Positions 22,506 to 34,300 of a DNA stretch of 64,000 nucleotides are shown here, piece by piece. Position 1 is the stretch's first letter; every line of letters starts with the position of its first letter. The DNA is taken from contig NC_085141.1 of assembly GCF_024139115.2 (NCBI RefSeq), positions 175,162,994 through 175,226,993 of the forward strand, written 5' to 3'. The notes under the pieces were generated by a model. That model saw only the letters and a program-made list of their open reading frames with translations, had not been told where the DNA came from and searched no databases. Made by a program: the position numbers and the translations under genes. The stretch comes from Armigeres subalbatus (Eukaryota; Arthropoda; Insecta; Diptera; Culicidae).

Positions 22506-22654
22506 TTTATCGTTTATATGCAAAAGTATGTTTTGCCAACCCTAATCCCTAACAGGCCGAATTAATTGCAATATATTCATCTAACTCTTTTTTGGTGAAG
22601 TAAAAAATTGTGTTCGAAAGTAGCCTTGCAATTACGAACAAAGAAAATCATATA

Positions 22655-22844
22655 GGGGGAATGACGGCTTTGGCAGGTTTTGTTCTATTATTGGCAGGGT
22701 TTTTTTTATGACTGACTATGCTCAAATTTGGCCTAAACATTCTTTGCATATCAAAGCATATTGTGGCCAAATTTCATAAAATGTGGTCGACAAAAACCCC
22801 CCTGACAATAATAGAACAAAACCTGCCAAAGCCGTCTTTCCCCC
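22655..22844. mobile_element. MITE, TIR GGGGGAATGACGGC, TA target
   Basis: Inverted termini of about 45 bp (GGGGGAATGACGGCTTTGGC and a near-complement) are flanked by TA at 22653-22654 and 22845-22846, as in Tc1/mariner-type MITEs. A second copy is at 36673-36859. Confidence 0.92.
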
Positions 22845-23336
22845 TATCCACAGGCATTTTATTCCTAATTTGTTCCTTGCTTTTTAAAAATCTTCTCTCT
22901 GTTAGTTTATTTCAAAATACCTCTGTCCCTAATAGTAAACGTCACTAATCGTTTTTTGGTGGTCAAGAGTCGCAAAGTTATCTTAATTCTAGTATTAACT
23001 TGTTTTGGTGGTGGCGTACCCTTATATTCACGCGGTGTACTTACAGAGTCTTGGCGTTAACATGCAGCATTTCTATGGTACCAAACTGACCTGTCAGGTA
23101 GCTGTCCGGCGGTTGGCCGACGTTCCGGATGGGTTATATAGGATGCAGACGTGCAACCATCGGTCGGTCGAGCGGGCGACGTTGTTGGTTTGGTAGTAGT
23201 ACGACGGTGTTTTACTCTCCAACTTGGAAGTAACGTTGGCATGGCTCCGATCTGATCATCGCAGGTATCGGCCTTTCGTGGCTTATCTGGTCGGAGAAAT
23301 TTTATCATCATCCAGCGTGAAGAATTGGAGATAGCA

Positions 23337-24237
23337 AAAAAAATGTTGCGGGTGATGCCGCAAAATAGAGCGTTGAATCTTGTCTTGAGGACATGACCGC
23401 TAGCTGGTTCAGTGGTCCACCATTTCTACAGCTGCCGGAAGAAAATTGGCCAAAACAAAAAAGTCACCGGAAGAGGTCCAATACGACGTGAGGTTCCCCG
23501 TAGTACTGCCCAAAAATCATCGACATACTAATCTCATAGTAGACTACTATCATTGAAAATTCTTGAATGATAATTATGAAACAGTCGTCAACGAGCTACG
23601 ATAAAGATTTTACATCGCTCAGCTACGGGCTATTGTTCGAAGAATACCCAAGCGATGTCAATGGTGCATAGGGATTAGAGCCAAACTTGCAGTGCCAAGA
23701 ACGGGGCAACTTCCGGCGGCACGCCTATCTCCCAGTGTTAGACCGTTCACTTATATAATGGTCGACTATTTTGGACCCATCGGGGTGAAGGTAGGACGAG
23801 CATCTGTAAAACGTTGGATTTGTCTTATAACTTATCTTACGATACGATACGTACACGTTGAGGTCGCGTACAATTTGTCTACAAAGTCATGCATTGCTTG
23901 CCTACATCGCTTAATCTCCCGACGTGGATCTCCTCTCGAAATATATTCCGACAATTAGTATAACTTATCTGGGGCAAATCGTGTATTGCAAATCGAGGAG
24001 CAAATCCAGCGTATCGAACGGGACGCAGCCGCAACATTCACTAATGCGGAAACAAAGTGTTTGTTTGTACCCCCATCGGCACCACACAAGGGTGGCTGGT
24101 GGGAGCGTATGGTACGCTCTATCAGAAAGCGATGGCTGGCTTCCCTAGTGATCCGAAGCATGACGGCGATGGACTACATACCCTAGTAATAGAAGCCGAA
24201 GCGATCGTAAGCTCGCGACCGCTTACTTAACTGCCAC
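23337..24237 (+). pseudogene. BEL/Pao LTR retrotransposon pol relic, part 1 (integrase)
   Basis: A BEL/Pao-type integrase region is readable with a few frameshifts and stops: WFSGPPFL and PEENWP upstream, an HHCC-like zinc-binding stretch around 23510-23680, then the catalytic-core wording VDYFGPIGVKVGR, WICLITYLTIRYVHVEV and SPLEIYSDN, and later APHKGGWWERMVRSIRK. It is interrupted at 24237 by the Juan element and continues at 28790. No LTR was recognised, so this is a fragment of a dead element. Described only; frames are broken. Confidence 0.82.
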
Positions 24238-24522
24238 TTTTTTTTTTTTTTTTTTTTTAACTAATTTTATTTGCTAATTATCTACATGCATTCATCTCTT
24301 AGACTAGGTGTTCCGTGTTTTCTTAACACTATCATCCTTATTTGCTATGTTATATTTTTAGTTATTATTAATACATTTCAATTGCCTCTGGCAGTTAGAA
24401 TTTTTCCTCTGGTTGAATTAAACCATGTAGGAATTACAATGTTTTCTACTTAAACTAAACTTAACCTAATTTATACTAAGGGTACAAGGAGCTAATCGTT
24501 GCAATAGAAGATTGCAACGATT

Positions 24523-27140
24523 TTATCTAAAATTGGAAATTATTTTGTTGGACATTTGTTGCAATGTCTCAATATTAGAAATTCTATGAAGTTCATTGGT
24601 ACTATACCACGGAGGCAACTTCAGAATCATTTTCAGAATTTTATTTTGAATCCTCTGGAGTGCCTTCTTTCTGGTATTGCAGCAACTAGTCCATATTGGC
24701 ACAGCATACAACATGGCAGGTCTAAAAATTTGTTTGTAAATCAAAAGTTTGTTCTTAAGACAAAGTTTTGATTTTCTGTTTATAAGTGGATATAGACACT
24801 TAATATATTTGTTACATTTGGCTTGAAGGCCTTCAATGTGATTTTTAAATGTTGATTTTTGATCTAGCAGAAGTCCTAAATATTTAGCTTCGCTAGACCA
24901 ATTAATTGGAACCACATTCATAGTGACAATATGTCTGCTAGAAGGTTTCAAATAAGAAGCTCTCGGCTTATGTGGGAAAATTATAAGCTGAGTTTTGGAA
25001 GCATTCGGGGAAATTTTCCATTTTGCAAGTAAGTGGAGAAAATATCCAAACTTTTTGCAATCTACTACAAATGACACGAAGGCTTCGCCCTTTGGCTGAA
25101 AGGCCCGTGTCATCTGCAAACAAAGATTTTTGACACCCTGGTGGTAAATCAGGTAAGTCAGAAGTAAAATGTTATACAAAATGGGCCCCAGTATGCTGCC
25201 TTGGGGACACCAGCCCTTACAGGTAATCTATCAGATTTAGAATTCTGATAGTTTACCTGCAGTGAGCGATCTGATAAATAATTTTGGATCAGTTTAATAA
25301 TGTACAGAGGAAAATTAAAATTCATCAATTTTACAATCAAACCTTCATGTCACACACTGTCAAATGCTTTCTCTATATCAAGAAGAGCAACTCCAGTCGA
25401 ATATCCTTCAGATTTGTTGAGCCGAATTAAGTTCGTAACTATTAATAACTGATGAGTGGTTGAATGCCCATGGCGAAAACCAAATTGCTCATCTGTAAAA
25501 ATAGAATTGTCAATAATATGAACCATCATCCTATTTAAACTAATCTCTTCAAACAGTTTGCTTATTGAAGAAAGCAAACTGATTGAAGGATAACTAGAAG
25601 CCTCAGCTGGATTTTGGTCCGGCTTCAAAATTGGAAAAACATTAGCGTTTTCCATTTATCTAGAAAGTATGCCAATTGAAAACATTTGTTAAATAAATTA
25701 ACCAAAAAGGATAAAGAGCTCTCAGGAAGTTTTTTGATAAGTATGTAGAAAATACCATCATCACCCGGGGCTTTCATATTTTTTTAATTTTCTTCTTTAA
25801 TAGATCTCACTTCATCCAAATTAGTTCCCAACGAAGGGTCAAAAAAATTCTCTTGTATGAGAATGTCTTCGAAGCTCCGTGTAACCTGATCCTCAATTGG
25901 ACTAGTGAGACCTAGACTAAAATTATGGGCACTCTCGAACTGCTGAGCAAGTTTTTGCGCCTTTTTGCCATTTGTTATTGAAATTCTATTTCCCTCTTTA
26001 AGCGCTGGAATTGGCTTTTGAGGTTTTTTAAGAATTTTCGTTAATTTACAAAAGGGTTTCGAACTGGGATCCAACTTCGACACATTATTCTCAAAGTTGG
26101 TATTTCTCAGAATAGCGAAACGTTTTTAATTTCATTTTGCAAATCTCGTCAAATAACTTTCAAAACGGGATCGCGAGTTCTTTGGTACTGCCTTCGCCTC
26201 ACATTTTTAAGACGGATCAGTAGCTGAAGATCGTCGTCAATAATAATGGTGTTGAATTTAATTTCACATTTAGGAATGGCAATGCCTCTGGCTTCGACAA
26301 TTAAATTTGTCAAAGATACGAGCGCATTGTCAATATCACTTTTGGTATCGAGAGGAATATCAACATCAAAATTCCTATCGATATACGTTTTATATAAATC
26401 CCAATCAGCCCTATGATAATCGAAAGTAGAGCTGATTGGATTATAAATGGCTTCTTGTGAGATTTCAAATGTCACATGAAGGTGATCAGAGTCATAGTCA
26501 GCATGAGTTACCAATTGGCCACACAGCTGACTTGAATCCGTTAAAACCAAATCAATTGTCGAAGGATTTCGAGTGGATGAAAAACAAGTTGGGCCATTGG
26601 GATATTGAATAGTATAATATCCCGCAGAACAATCTTCAAATAAAATGTTGCCATTGGAATTGCTTTGAGCATTATTCCATGAACGGTGTTTGGCATTGAA
26701 GTCACCAATTACGAAGAATTTTGATTTGTTGCGAGTCAGAATTTGAAGATCAGCTTTCAACAAATTCTTTTGCTGCCCATTGCATTGAAAAGGCAAATAG
26801 GCTGCAATGAAAAAAAATTGACCAAAATTTGTTTCAACAGAAACTCCCAAGGTTTCAAAAACTTTGGTTTCAAGCGAAGAAAATAATTTATGTTTGATAC
26901 GTCTATTAATGACAATGGCGACCCCACCACAGGCGCTGTCAAGACGATCATTTCTGTAGATAAAATAATTTGGATCTCGTTTAATGGAGAGTCCTGTTTT
27001 TAAATAGGTTTCAGTTATAATGGCAATATGCACATTATGAACTGTTAGGAAGTTGAATAATTCATCTTCCTTACCCTTTAGAGAGCGGGCATTCCAATTT
27101 AGAACTTTCACACAATTATTTAGATCCATTGAAACGGAGT
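24523..27140 (-). pseudogene. Juan ORF2: AP endonuclease and reverse transcriptase, frameshifted
   Basis: The endonuclease starts near 27120 (NWNARSLKGKEDELFNFL) and shows IITETYL, VIGDFNAKHRSWN and the SDHLHV catalytic region. The RT follows with FPILKPDQNP, FGFRHGHSTTHQLL, GVALLDIEKAFDSV and KLMNFNFPLYIIKLI, then a C-terminal block YLGLLLDQKSTFKNHIEG. Breaks occur near 26149, 25784, 25350 and 25158, so it is not translatable as one protein. The wording matches Jockey-clade elements of the Juan type known from Aedes and Culex. Confidence 0.88.
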
Positions 27141-27559
27141 CCAATAACAATTTTTGTGTGTACTTTATACCAACCTGAACAGCTTCTGGTATGGTATTTG
27201 CTTTGAACATTGCATCAATCATGTGATGCAATTGTTCAGTTAAAAAATCTAAATCGGAAGCAGTCATGCTACCTGAGTCGGCAACATGACCATTATTTTC
27301 CGTTGGGACATGGGTATAAACCTCATTTTGAGAAGAGAAATTTTGTCTACCAGCAGCGATGTTTGCATACGTAGGTACATTGGAAAAATTGGAATTTACT
27401 GAAGTGCTTGCTACCCGTTGACGAACGGCAAAATTTGTTTGTGAATTGTGGTGGGTATGAATTGCTCGACCGGTAACTGGTTTCGAAATTTGAGCGTTTG
27501 AAAAATTTCTACCCGTCGAATCTGGGATCCGATTGGAATTTCCCGTCATCAATTTTGCA

Positions 27560-28510
27560 CGGGAATTCAAAACTTTTTTGCGTGAAGGGCATTCCCAGAA
27601 ATTGGATTTATGATTGCCCCCACAATTGGTACATTTAAACTTATTGGAATCTTCTCTCACAGGACAGGTGTCCTTGGCGTGAGAGGTTCAACCACAAATC
27701 ATGCATTTAGCATCAATGTGGCAATGTTTAGTTCCGTGACCCCACTTTTGGCACTGGGTGGGGTTTTGTAAATTTCTCCCCAGGCCTGCGGAAATGCTCA
27801 CATGTAACACGGACATGGGACATAATACAGGCCTTTTCCAAACTTTTAATATTATTTAGTTCACTTTTGTTAAAATGAACTAAATAAAATTCTTGAGAAA
27901 TGCCCCTCTGGGAAGCACCGAAGTGGGATTTCTGTTTCATCTTAATTACTTGGACTGGTAAAAATCCAAATAATTGAGAAATTTCAATTTTAATCTCATC
28001 CAGTGATTTATCATCACTGGGGAGACCTTTCAAGATGACTTTGAACAATCGCTCAGTTTTGTCGTCGTATGTGAAGAATTTATGGCGCTTCTCAGTTAAA
28101 TACTGAAGAAGACGTTTGCGATCGTCAAAGGATCCAGGCAAAACGCGGCAGTCACCCTTCCTAGCAATCTGAAATGAAACCTTGATCCCCTGAAGGTTAC
28201 TCAAAATCTCATTCCGAAAGCCAGAAAACTCGGCAACAGATACCACAATTGGCGGAATCCTTTGCTTTTTCGCAAGAATCGAATCACCTGGGCTAGAGGT
28301 ATATTCGATACGCTCAATATCATCATTAATCAAATCGAACTGATTGCTCAGTTCGATTGGAGAAGAATTATTTCCGATATTAGAGTTAGAAGGAATATCT
28401 GAATTCTCCAGCTTCTTTCTATTTTTTCCGCGCTTTGGCAGGACGGTTTTGAAACCTTGTTTCTTTGAAGGAAGTGGAGAATTCAGAGACTCCCCCTTCC
28501 TCTTGTTTTA
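27560..28510 (-). pseudogene. Juan ORF1: gag-like nucleic-acid-binding protein
   Basis: The open part at 27728-28333 encodes 201 residues, including FKVILKGLPSDDKSLDEI and the following gag-type region SQLFGFLPVQVIKMKQKS. Downstream in other frames are Cys/His knuckles, one clear as FKCTNCGGNHKSNFWECP near 27620. The N-terminal part to about 28510 includes basic KKQGFKTVLPK-like wording. Interrupted by frameshifts. Confidence 0.8.
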
Positions 28511-28789
28511 ATTAATGCTCATTGCTGAGCGTGGAGACGTGACCTTCTAAGAGGTTTTTTCCCAGAACGGTGTCCCTGCAGGATTACCACCGCTTGTCGG
28601 AATTTTACTTCCGCAAACGGGTCCAACGTAAAATGAAGGCACGGGTCCTTGCAAAGATCGTAACGGGATCAGTGGGTACAAATAGCGCTAAGAAGCACCG
28701 TTGAAATTAAAATAGCTTCGGGTAGTATTAAAAACTTCCTTCCGCAACGAGAGAAAGAACCGCACAGCACGAAAGCACGATGCGGTCTG

Positions 28790-29225
28790 ACTTATCTGCC
28801 ACTTGATTCTATTGAACAGGAAGCGATGACTCCGAAACATTTCATTATGGGTAGTTCTACTGGGGTGAACCAGCCAACAATAAAGCTCAACAAAATTGGA
28901 GGAACTATCAGAACGTCCTGGGATTTTATTCAACAGCGCGTCGACTACTTCTAGAAAAGATGAATCCTAGAATATCTACCGACGCTTACGAAATGAACGA
29001 AATGGTTCGATGAAGCGAGCCCAGTTGGCTTTGGTGAATTAGTGATCACAATTGACGAAACTAAGAGGAATGCATGTGTACCTGGTCGCGTTCTAGAGGT
29101 TACCGCAGGCAGTGACTGTAGGATTCGACAGGCAATGATGCAAACATCAGGTGGACTATTCTGACGGCCGGTCTCAAGATTGGCGGTACGTCACGTCACG
29201 TCGACTAGGCGTAGTGAAGATGAAG
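28790..29225 (+). pseudogene. BEL/Pao pol relic, part 2 (C-terminal of integrase region)
   Basis: Continues the BEL/Pao frame across the Juan insertion: ALTPKHF-like wording at about 28830 (EAMTPKHFIMGSS), then LPTL, KWFDEASPVGFGELV, IDETKRNA, GRVLEVTAGSDCRIRQA and a terminal PVSRLAV. A purine-rich run AGGGAGGGGG at about 29241 followed by TGTCACGCC could be the polypurine tract and LTR start, but no LTR pair is visible. Confidence 0.78.
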
Positions 29226-31016
29226 TTCCTCTACATCATCATAGGGAGGGGGATTTTGTCACGCCTATATCATCTGCATCCCTAACCACGAGGCCTCTAC
29301 TGTAACGAAATCATCGTTCACTCTACCAACGCTAGGTTCGCTAGTACACGTAGAGCTGTCAGAGATATTGTTCTATGATATGATATCAACATGCAAATTG
29401 ATGATCTTGTTTGGATCGAAAATCAATGTGCTTATGTGCTGCTTTAAAATCTATAGTTTTCCAAAATTTATTATTAAACGTAAGATGAATTCATATTTGA
29501 ACTAAAATACTAAACTTAATGCTACCTATTCTAAACTACAGTTGAAATTGTCTAGAAAGAACCGTTTTGAAGGTAGAAAGCTTGTGGATTTATTATCGTT
29601 TGATATTGGTAGCTTATTTGTAATATTTCGTGCAAATAAATTTGCAATGTGTATATTGTAATAACCTCAGCAGGGTGATCACGCAAATAGCAGACTGCAG
29701 GATATAAGCCGAATATAGGCCGTATTTGTAGTAAATATGCACTATTTAATGTAAGTGATTAATATCGAATACTGTAGAACTTAAGTAACTTTACCTACAA
29801 TTAATTTACAGCTTGAAGCATTTCGCCAATAAATTTTGCTGTCAGGAAGTAGTGCAAATTTTGTTATTTAACAACCTTGTTTTGCCTTATACCGAACAAA
29901 TACGATTAACTGCTGCAAAATAATGGACCTTATGTTATGCCAAACGGCATTATACCAAATGGCATTATGCCAAACGGGGTACCGCCCTGGATATAGGATT
30001 TATGACTAAACACATTTGAAATAGTGCTTAAATTTTGATTTCGAATTTGTTTCCCTACCCATAAAGAAGATTTTGGAATCGCCAAAAAAAAATATTGGTT
30101 TAAGAAAAATAAAATTAAGAATGTATCTCTTGTTTGAATGTATTGAAAGAATCGCGAGAGTTTACTTATTTCTCATTAGCGTTTCACAATCTGCAACAGC
30201 CGAATAAATTATAAGTCATTAGGCACCTGTCTCTGTTTTGAAAGGTGAATATTTTAATTAAAAGCATGTTTAATTTAATTAGCTTCAATGCCTAAGCGTA
30301 ACTAAACATTAGTATTAATTATCTATTTCATGCTTCTGCTTGATACACAAGTAAGTAGATGTATATATTCTCATTAAACAACACTGGATCCATTTCGTCG
30401 GCCATAACAAATTGTAATGCTTTAAAAATAAATATAAATTTTATTTTAACCGTCGATAATGATGTCGTTAAATATTTTGATGGTGATGTGGGCATGAGCC
30501 ATACCTAAATGCGTAAAGAACTTAATAAACAGTGTTAATTTGTGATTGCTTTGCCACTGATCTGGATTACGTTCTTGAAGCCGGAGCCTCAAGCTGATTC
30601 TTCCACTTTTGCGAACACCACGCAATCGAAGTCGAGTGATAAAACTTTTTTTTATTGTTTTCCATGGTCAAGATCGAAGAACGTGTTTGGACTTTATGGG
30701 CCAACCCTCGTGCAGTGAATGATAAAAATTACAAATCACTTCTCAGCACTAATTTGGGTCAATTGCTTTTAATATTTTAAGTTAGAGTAAATCCTCGCCC
30801 CGTCAAACCTTTTCTAATGAAAAAGTCGGTTAAGCAATTTTTGAGTACCAATATCGATTCTGCTTTCCCGGAAGGCAGAGATAAAACATACGTCCTCAGA
30901 GTACGTAATCATCTCCAGCTTGAAACAAATTCTTAAACAGCTTAGCCACGGGACGAAGTAATGCAATAAGCTTATTCAGGATATTCTCTTTTCAAGTAGT
31001 AATTGGAAACATTCTC
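29226..31016. other. No gene recognised
   Basis: AT-rich sequence without supported exons. At 29938-29985 there are three copies of a word close to ATTATGCCAAACGG, the phrase of the foldback at 49680-49981, suggesting a decayed arm of that family. The remainder shows nothing I can name. Confidence 0.5.
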
Positions 31017-31198
31017 GACTCTCTGGGCATAGTGTATCCATTGTATTTGCCACACAAGACGCATGCTCATGCAAATGACGGGTATAGAAAAGCTTTCAAT
31101 TCATAACTAAGGAAATGTTGATGGAACACTAAGCTGAAGAGAGGGCCAAGTTTCAGTTGGGATGTATAGCCATTGAAGAAGAAGAAGAAGAAGAAGAA
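31017..31198 (+). mobile_element. Degenerate GAA-tailed SINE
   Basis: It has CTCTGGGCATAG, GGAAATGTTGATGGAACACT and AGCTGAAGAGAGGG wording, then GTAGCCATTGAAG-like words and a (GAA)n tail at 31176-31199. It resembles the element at 38560-38745 more than the 12116 SINE. The head is not clear. Confidence 0.6.
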
Positions 31199-31388
31199 AG
31201 AGAAGGGGAGGAGGAAGAAGAAGGAAACATTGAGGTGACTTGGATTCAATTAATTTCAAAAAAGATCCCAACCTTCCCCTCTGAGCATCCGGCAGTTGCA
31301 TTATTCATGGGATTTCTTTCAAATCACTAAAAATACAGTTTAAAATCCTTAAAAATAATATCATTTCTTTAATCTACTTATCTTAGCA

Positions 31389-34300
31389 CTAATCTACAAA
31401 TAAATCAACGTGATACATTTTTTCAATCTCTCCGTCGATCCAATCACGATAGTAAGGAACATTAACATAAACACCTGGAACCCCACGTGCCCCGCAGCGC
31501 GCTCCGAACGCCACTAATCCAACCAAGTAGTACTGGTTCTCCGAATGTGGTATCCTGCAAACCAACGGTGATCCTCCATCGCCCCGACACGCATCCTTCC
31601 CGGATTCACCCCCAGCGCAGAGGAAACTTTCGTGTAACTTAAAGTACGGACTGTGCAGTATCTTGCTGAGCACGAGTTCACACTCGTCTCGCGGTACAAT
31701 CGGAAGCTTTGTCCGTTTCAGAATCGACGAGTTTCGCCCCAAAGTGTCCTCTCCCCAACCACAGAAAACGCACTTCTTTTTGTCGAAATTGGCATTTTGA
31801 GGAGGAAGACACACAGTGCCAACCACTTCGGTGAAGCTTACGTGATCGTTGAGAAAAAGTATTGCTATGTCGTTGTGCAACAACTCGTCATAGTACTGAG
31901 GATGAATGATGGTTTTCAGTACGGAACGGTCCTGCGGTGGATAGATCTCGACCATGTTTTCCAGATCCCATTCGCCGAAACGCACCTTCAGCTTGCTCGT
32001 TTGGATGTTTTCGATGCAGTGGGCGATGGTGAGGACCACTTTTGACTGAATCAGCGTTCCACCGCACATGTAGACTTCGTATCCGGCATCAATCACGTAC
32101 ACAAACGCCATCCATGGAAATTCTCCTGCAATTGTTTGTTTCGGTGAGGTATATTTTTTTTCAAGATCGTCTGAATGAACCTAAGGATTTTATTTATGAT
32201 CTGAGCATCTTTCGCCATACAAACTTCAGGTGGTCAACTTATGCTGTAACTATTTTGACATATACGATAGCGCATGAATACGGTAGCGGCGGGTAGGAAA
32301 CCAACCACTGTATGTGATTCATTGACTCATATTCAATGAAACTAATCAAAGTTGAGTTTGTTCAACTGTGGGTAACGAAATATGGCTATTGAAAAATTTA
32401 AATTGCGGGTGTGTTACTTGAATGATGAAATTGAAGTTTAATTAATTAAATTTATTTAAACTTTTGGGGGCAGCAGGGCCTATGTCCAAGGGCTTGACGA
32501 TCCCTCCTCAGGCGAGTTATGATGCCTGCCTAGGATGTGGTGGGGTTTGACAGTGGGCTCTGTTAAACTTCTGTAAAAAGCTGCACGTATCCGCAAGCAG
32601 GCTCCGCCAAAGCGACCGTGTGTCGCTCAAAGCGCATAAGCCCAAGTCCAAGTCCAAATGATCTTTTCAGCCAAATGACCTTTTCGACCAAATGACCTTT
32701 TTGACCAAATGACCTTTTCGGCCAAATGTTCTATTCGGCTGAATGACCTATTCGGCCAAATGACCCATTCGTCCAAACGACCCTTTCGGACAAACGATCC
32801 TTTCGGCCAAACGATCCTTTCGGCCAAATGACCCTTTCGGCCAAATGACCCTTTCGGCCAAATGACCCTTTCGGCCAAATGACCCATTCGGCCAAACGAT
32901 CCTTTCTGCCGGCTTTGGGACAGTTCGTCTAATGACATTTCGTCGAATGACGTTTAGTCGAATGACATTTAGTCGAAAGTACATTCGATCGAAGGGACAT
33001 TTAATCGAATGGACATTTAGTCGAATGGACATTTGGTTGAAAGGACATTTAGTCTCGAAAGGACATTTAGTCCAATGGAAAGTTAGTCGAAAGTTGAAAG
33101 TGTTTAATCGGTAATAGGTAATCAGGTAAATGGATAATTCGTCAATCGATTTTTGGTTAAATTTGAATAAATAATTCACAGGACACATTGATAACTGATT
33201 AGAGGAATTCAATGGACGTGAGGAAGTTCAAACAGCAGGGGAAGAAACGAATACGGATGCCAATGTGGATTTTTCACTCGAGCTAATAGAAACTTCTGGA
33301 GACCCTGGTGGATTAAAGACAAATTGAAAACCTACAGAAATAGCAAAATATTAGGTACTGTTGGTGAAATACTCTCTAGTCTATTTTTCGGCACATGGTC
33401 AAAAACCAATCATATCAACGTTATTTTGCCAATACTTCATCGTAGTCGGCTTTGAAACATTTAGTCTAATCACGTTTGGTTAAATGACATTTTTGCGAAA
33501 GGACATTTAGTAAAATAGAAATGGTTTTCTCATTCTTTTCATTAAAACTCTTTCTTACAATAATACAATAATTAGTTCAGAATAAAATTCTAGCCATAAT
33601 TCGTTAATTATTGGCCGAAAATTTAATTCTGACCAAACTGTCATATGACCTAATCTATTCGACGTCATGTCTATTGACGAAATATCATTCCACTGAATTT
33701 CTTTTCACCAGGTGGAATAGATTCATCGTAGTCGGTTAGAGGGGTTCGCCCAAGTCAATATCCAGTCGGGAGTATTCTCCGAATATTCACCCTTTTAGTA
33801 TTATTTATTTTTTATGAACCCATCATTCTTTGGACAATATTGGAGCAATAATTATGTGACTTTTATAAACACCACAAAAAATTATTCAGTTTTTAGTTTT
33901 TATTGACTGAAGTTCATTTTTTTAAATAGCCATCCGACGGTATAGATTCCTTTCGGCTAAATGACCCTTTCGGCCAAACAACCATTTCGTCCAAATGACT
34001 TTCGGCCTAATGGTCTGTTCAGCCAAAAGGTATGTTCGGCCAAACAACTTTCGGCCTATTGGCATTCGGCCAACTGGCTTTCGACCGTATAGGTTTCGGC
34101 CAAATGACCCTTCCCCCATTAAGCCGAAAGTCGATTTCGCCGAATAGGACATTTGGCCGAATAGGACATTTGGCCGAATAGGACATTTGGCCGACAAGGT
34201 CATTTGGCTGAAAAAATCATTTGGCCGAATAGGACATTTGGCAGAATGGGACATTTGACAGAATAGGACATTTGGCCGAATAGGACATTTTTCCGTACAG

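Larger units (their letters stand above)
24238..28789 (-). mobile_element. Juan-like (Jockey clade) LINE, near full length
   Basis: 4.55-kb element on the minus strand. The 3' poly(A) appears as T's at 24238-24258; the 5' end is at about 28789 (CAGACCGCATCGTGC). Flanking 13-base duplications ACTTAACTGCCAC (24225-24237) and ACTTATCTGCCAC (28790-28802) differ by one base. It carries a gag-like ORF1 with a CCHC knuckle and an ORF2 with endonuclease and reverse transcriptase. Both have stops or frameshifts, so this copy is inactive, although the structure is complete. Confidence 0.93.

Noticed and set aside
29938..29985. Regularly spaced short repeats as a possible CRISPR array
   Set aside because: Only three degenerate copies, no constant repeat length, eukaryotic context; fits a decayed foldback arm.
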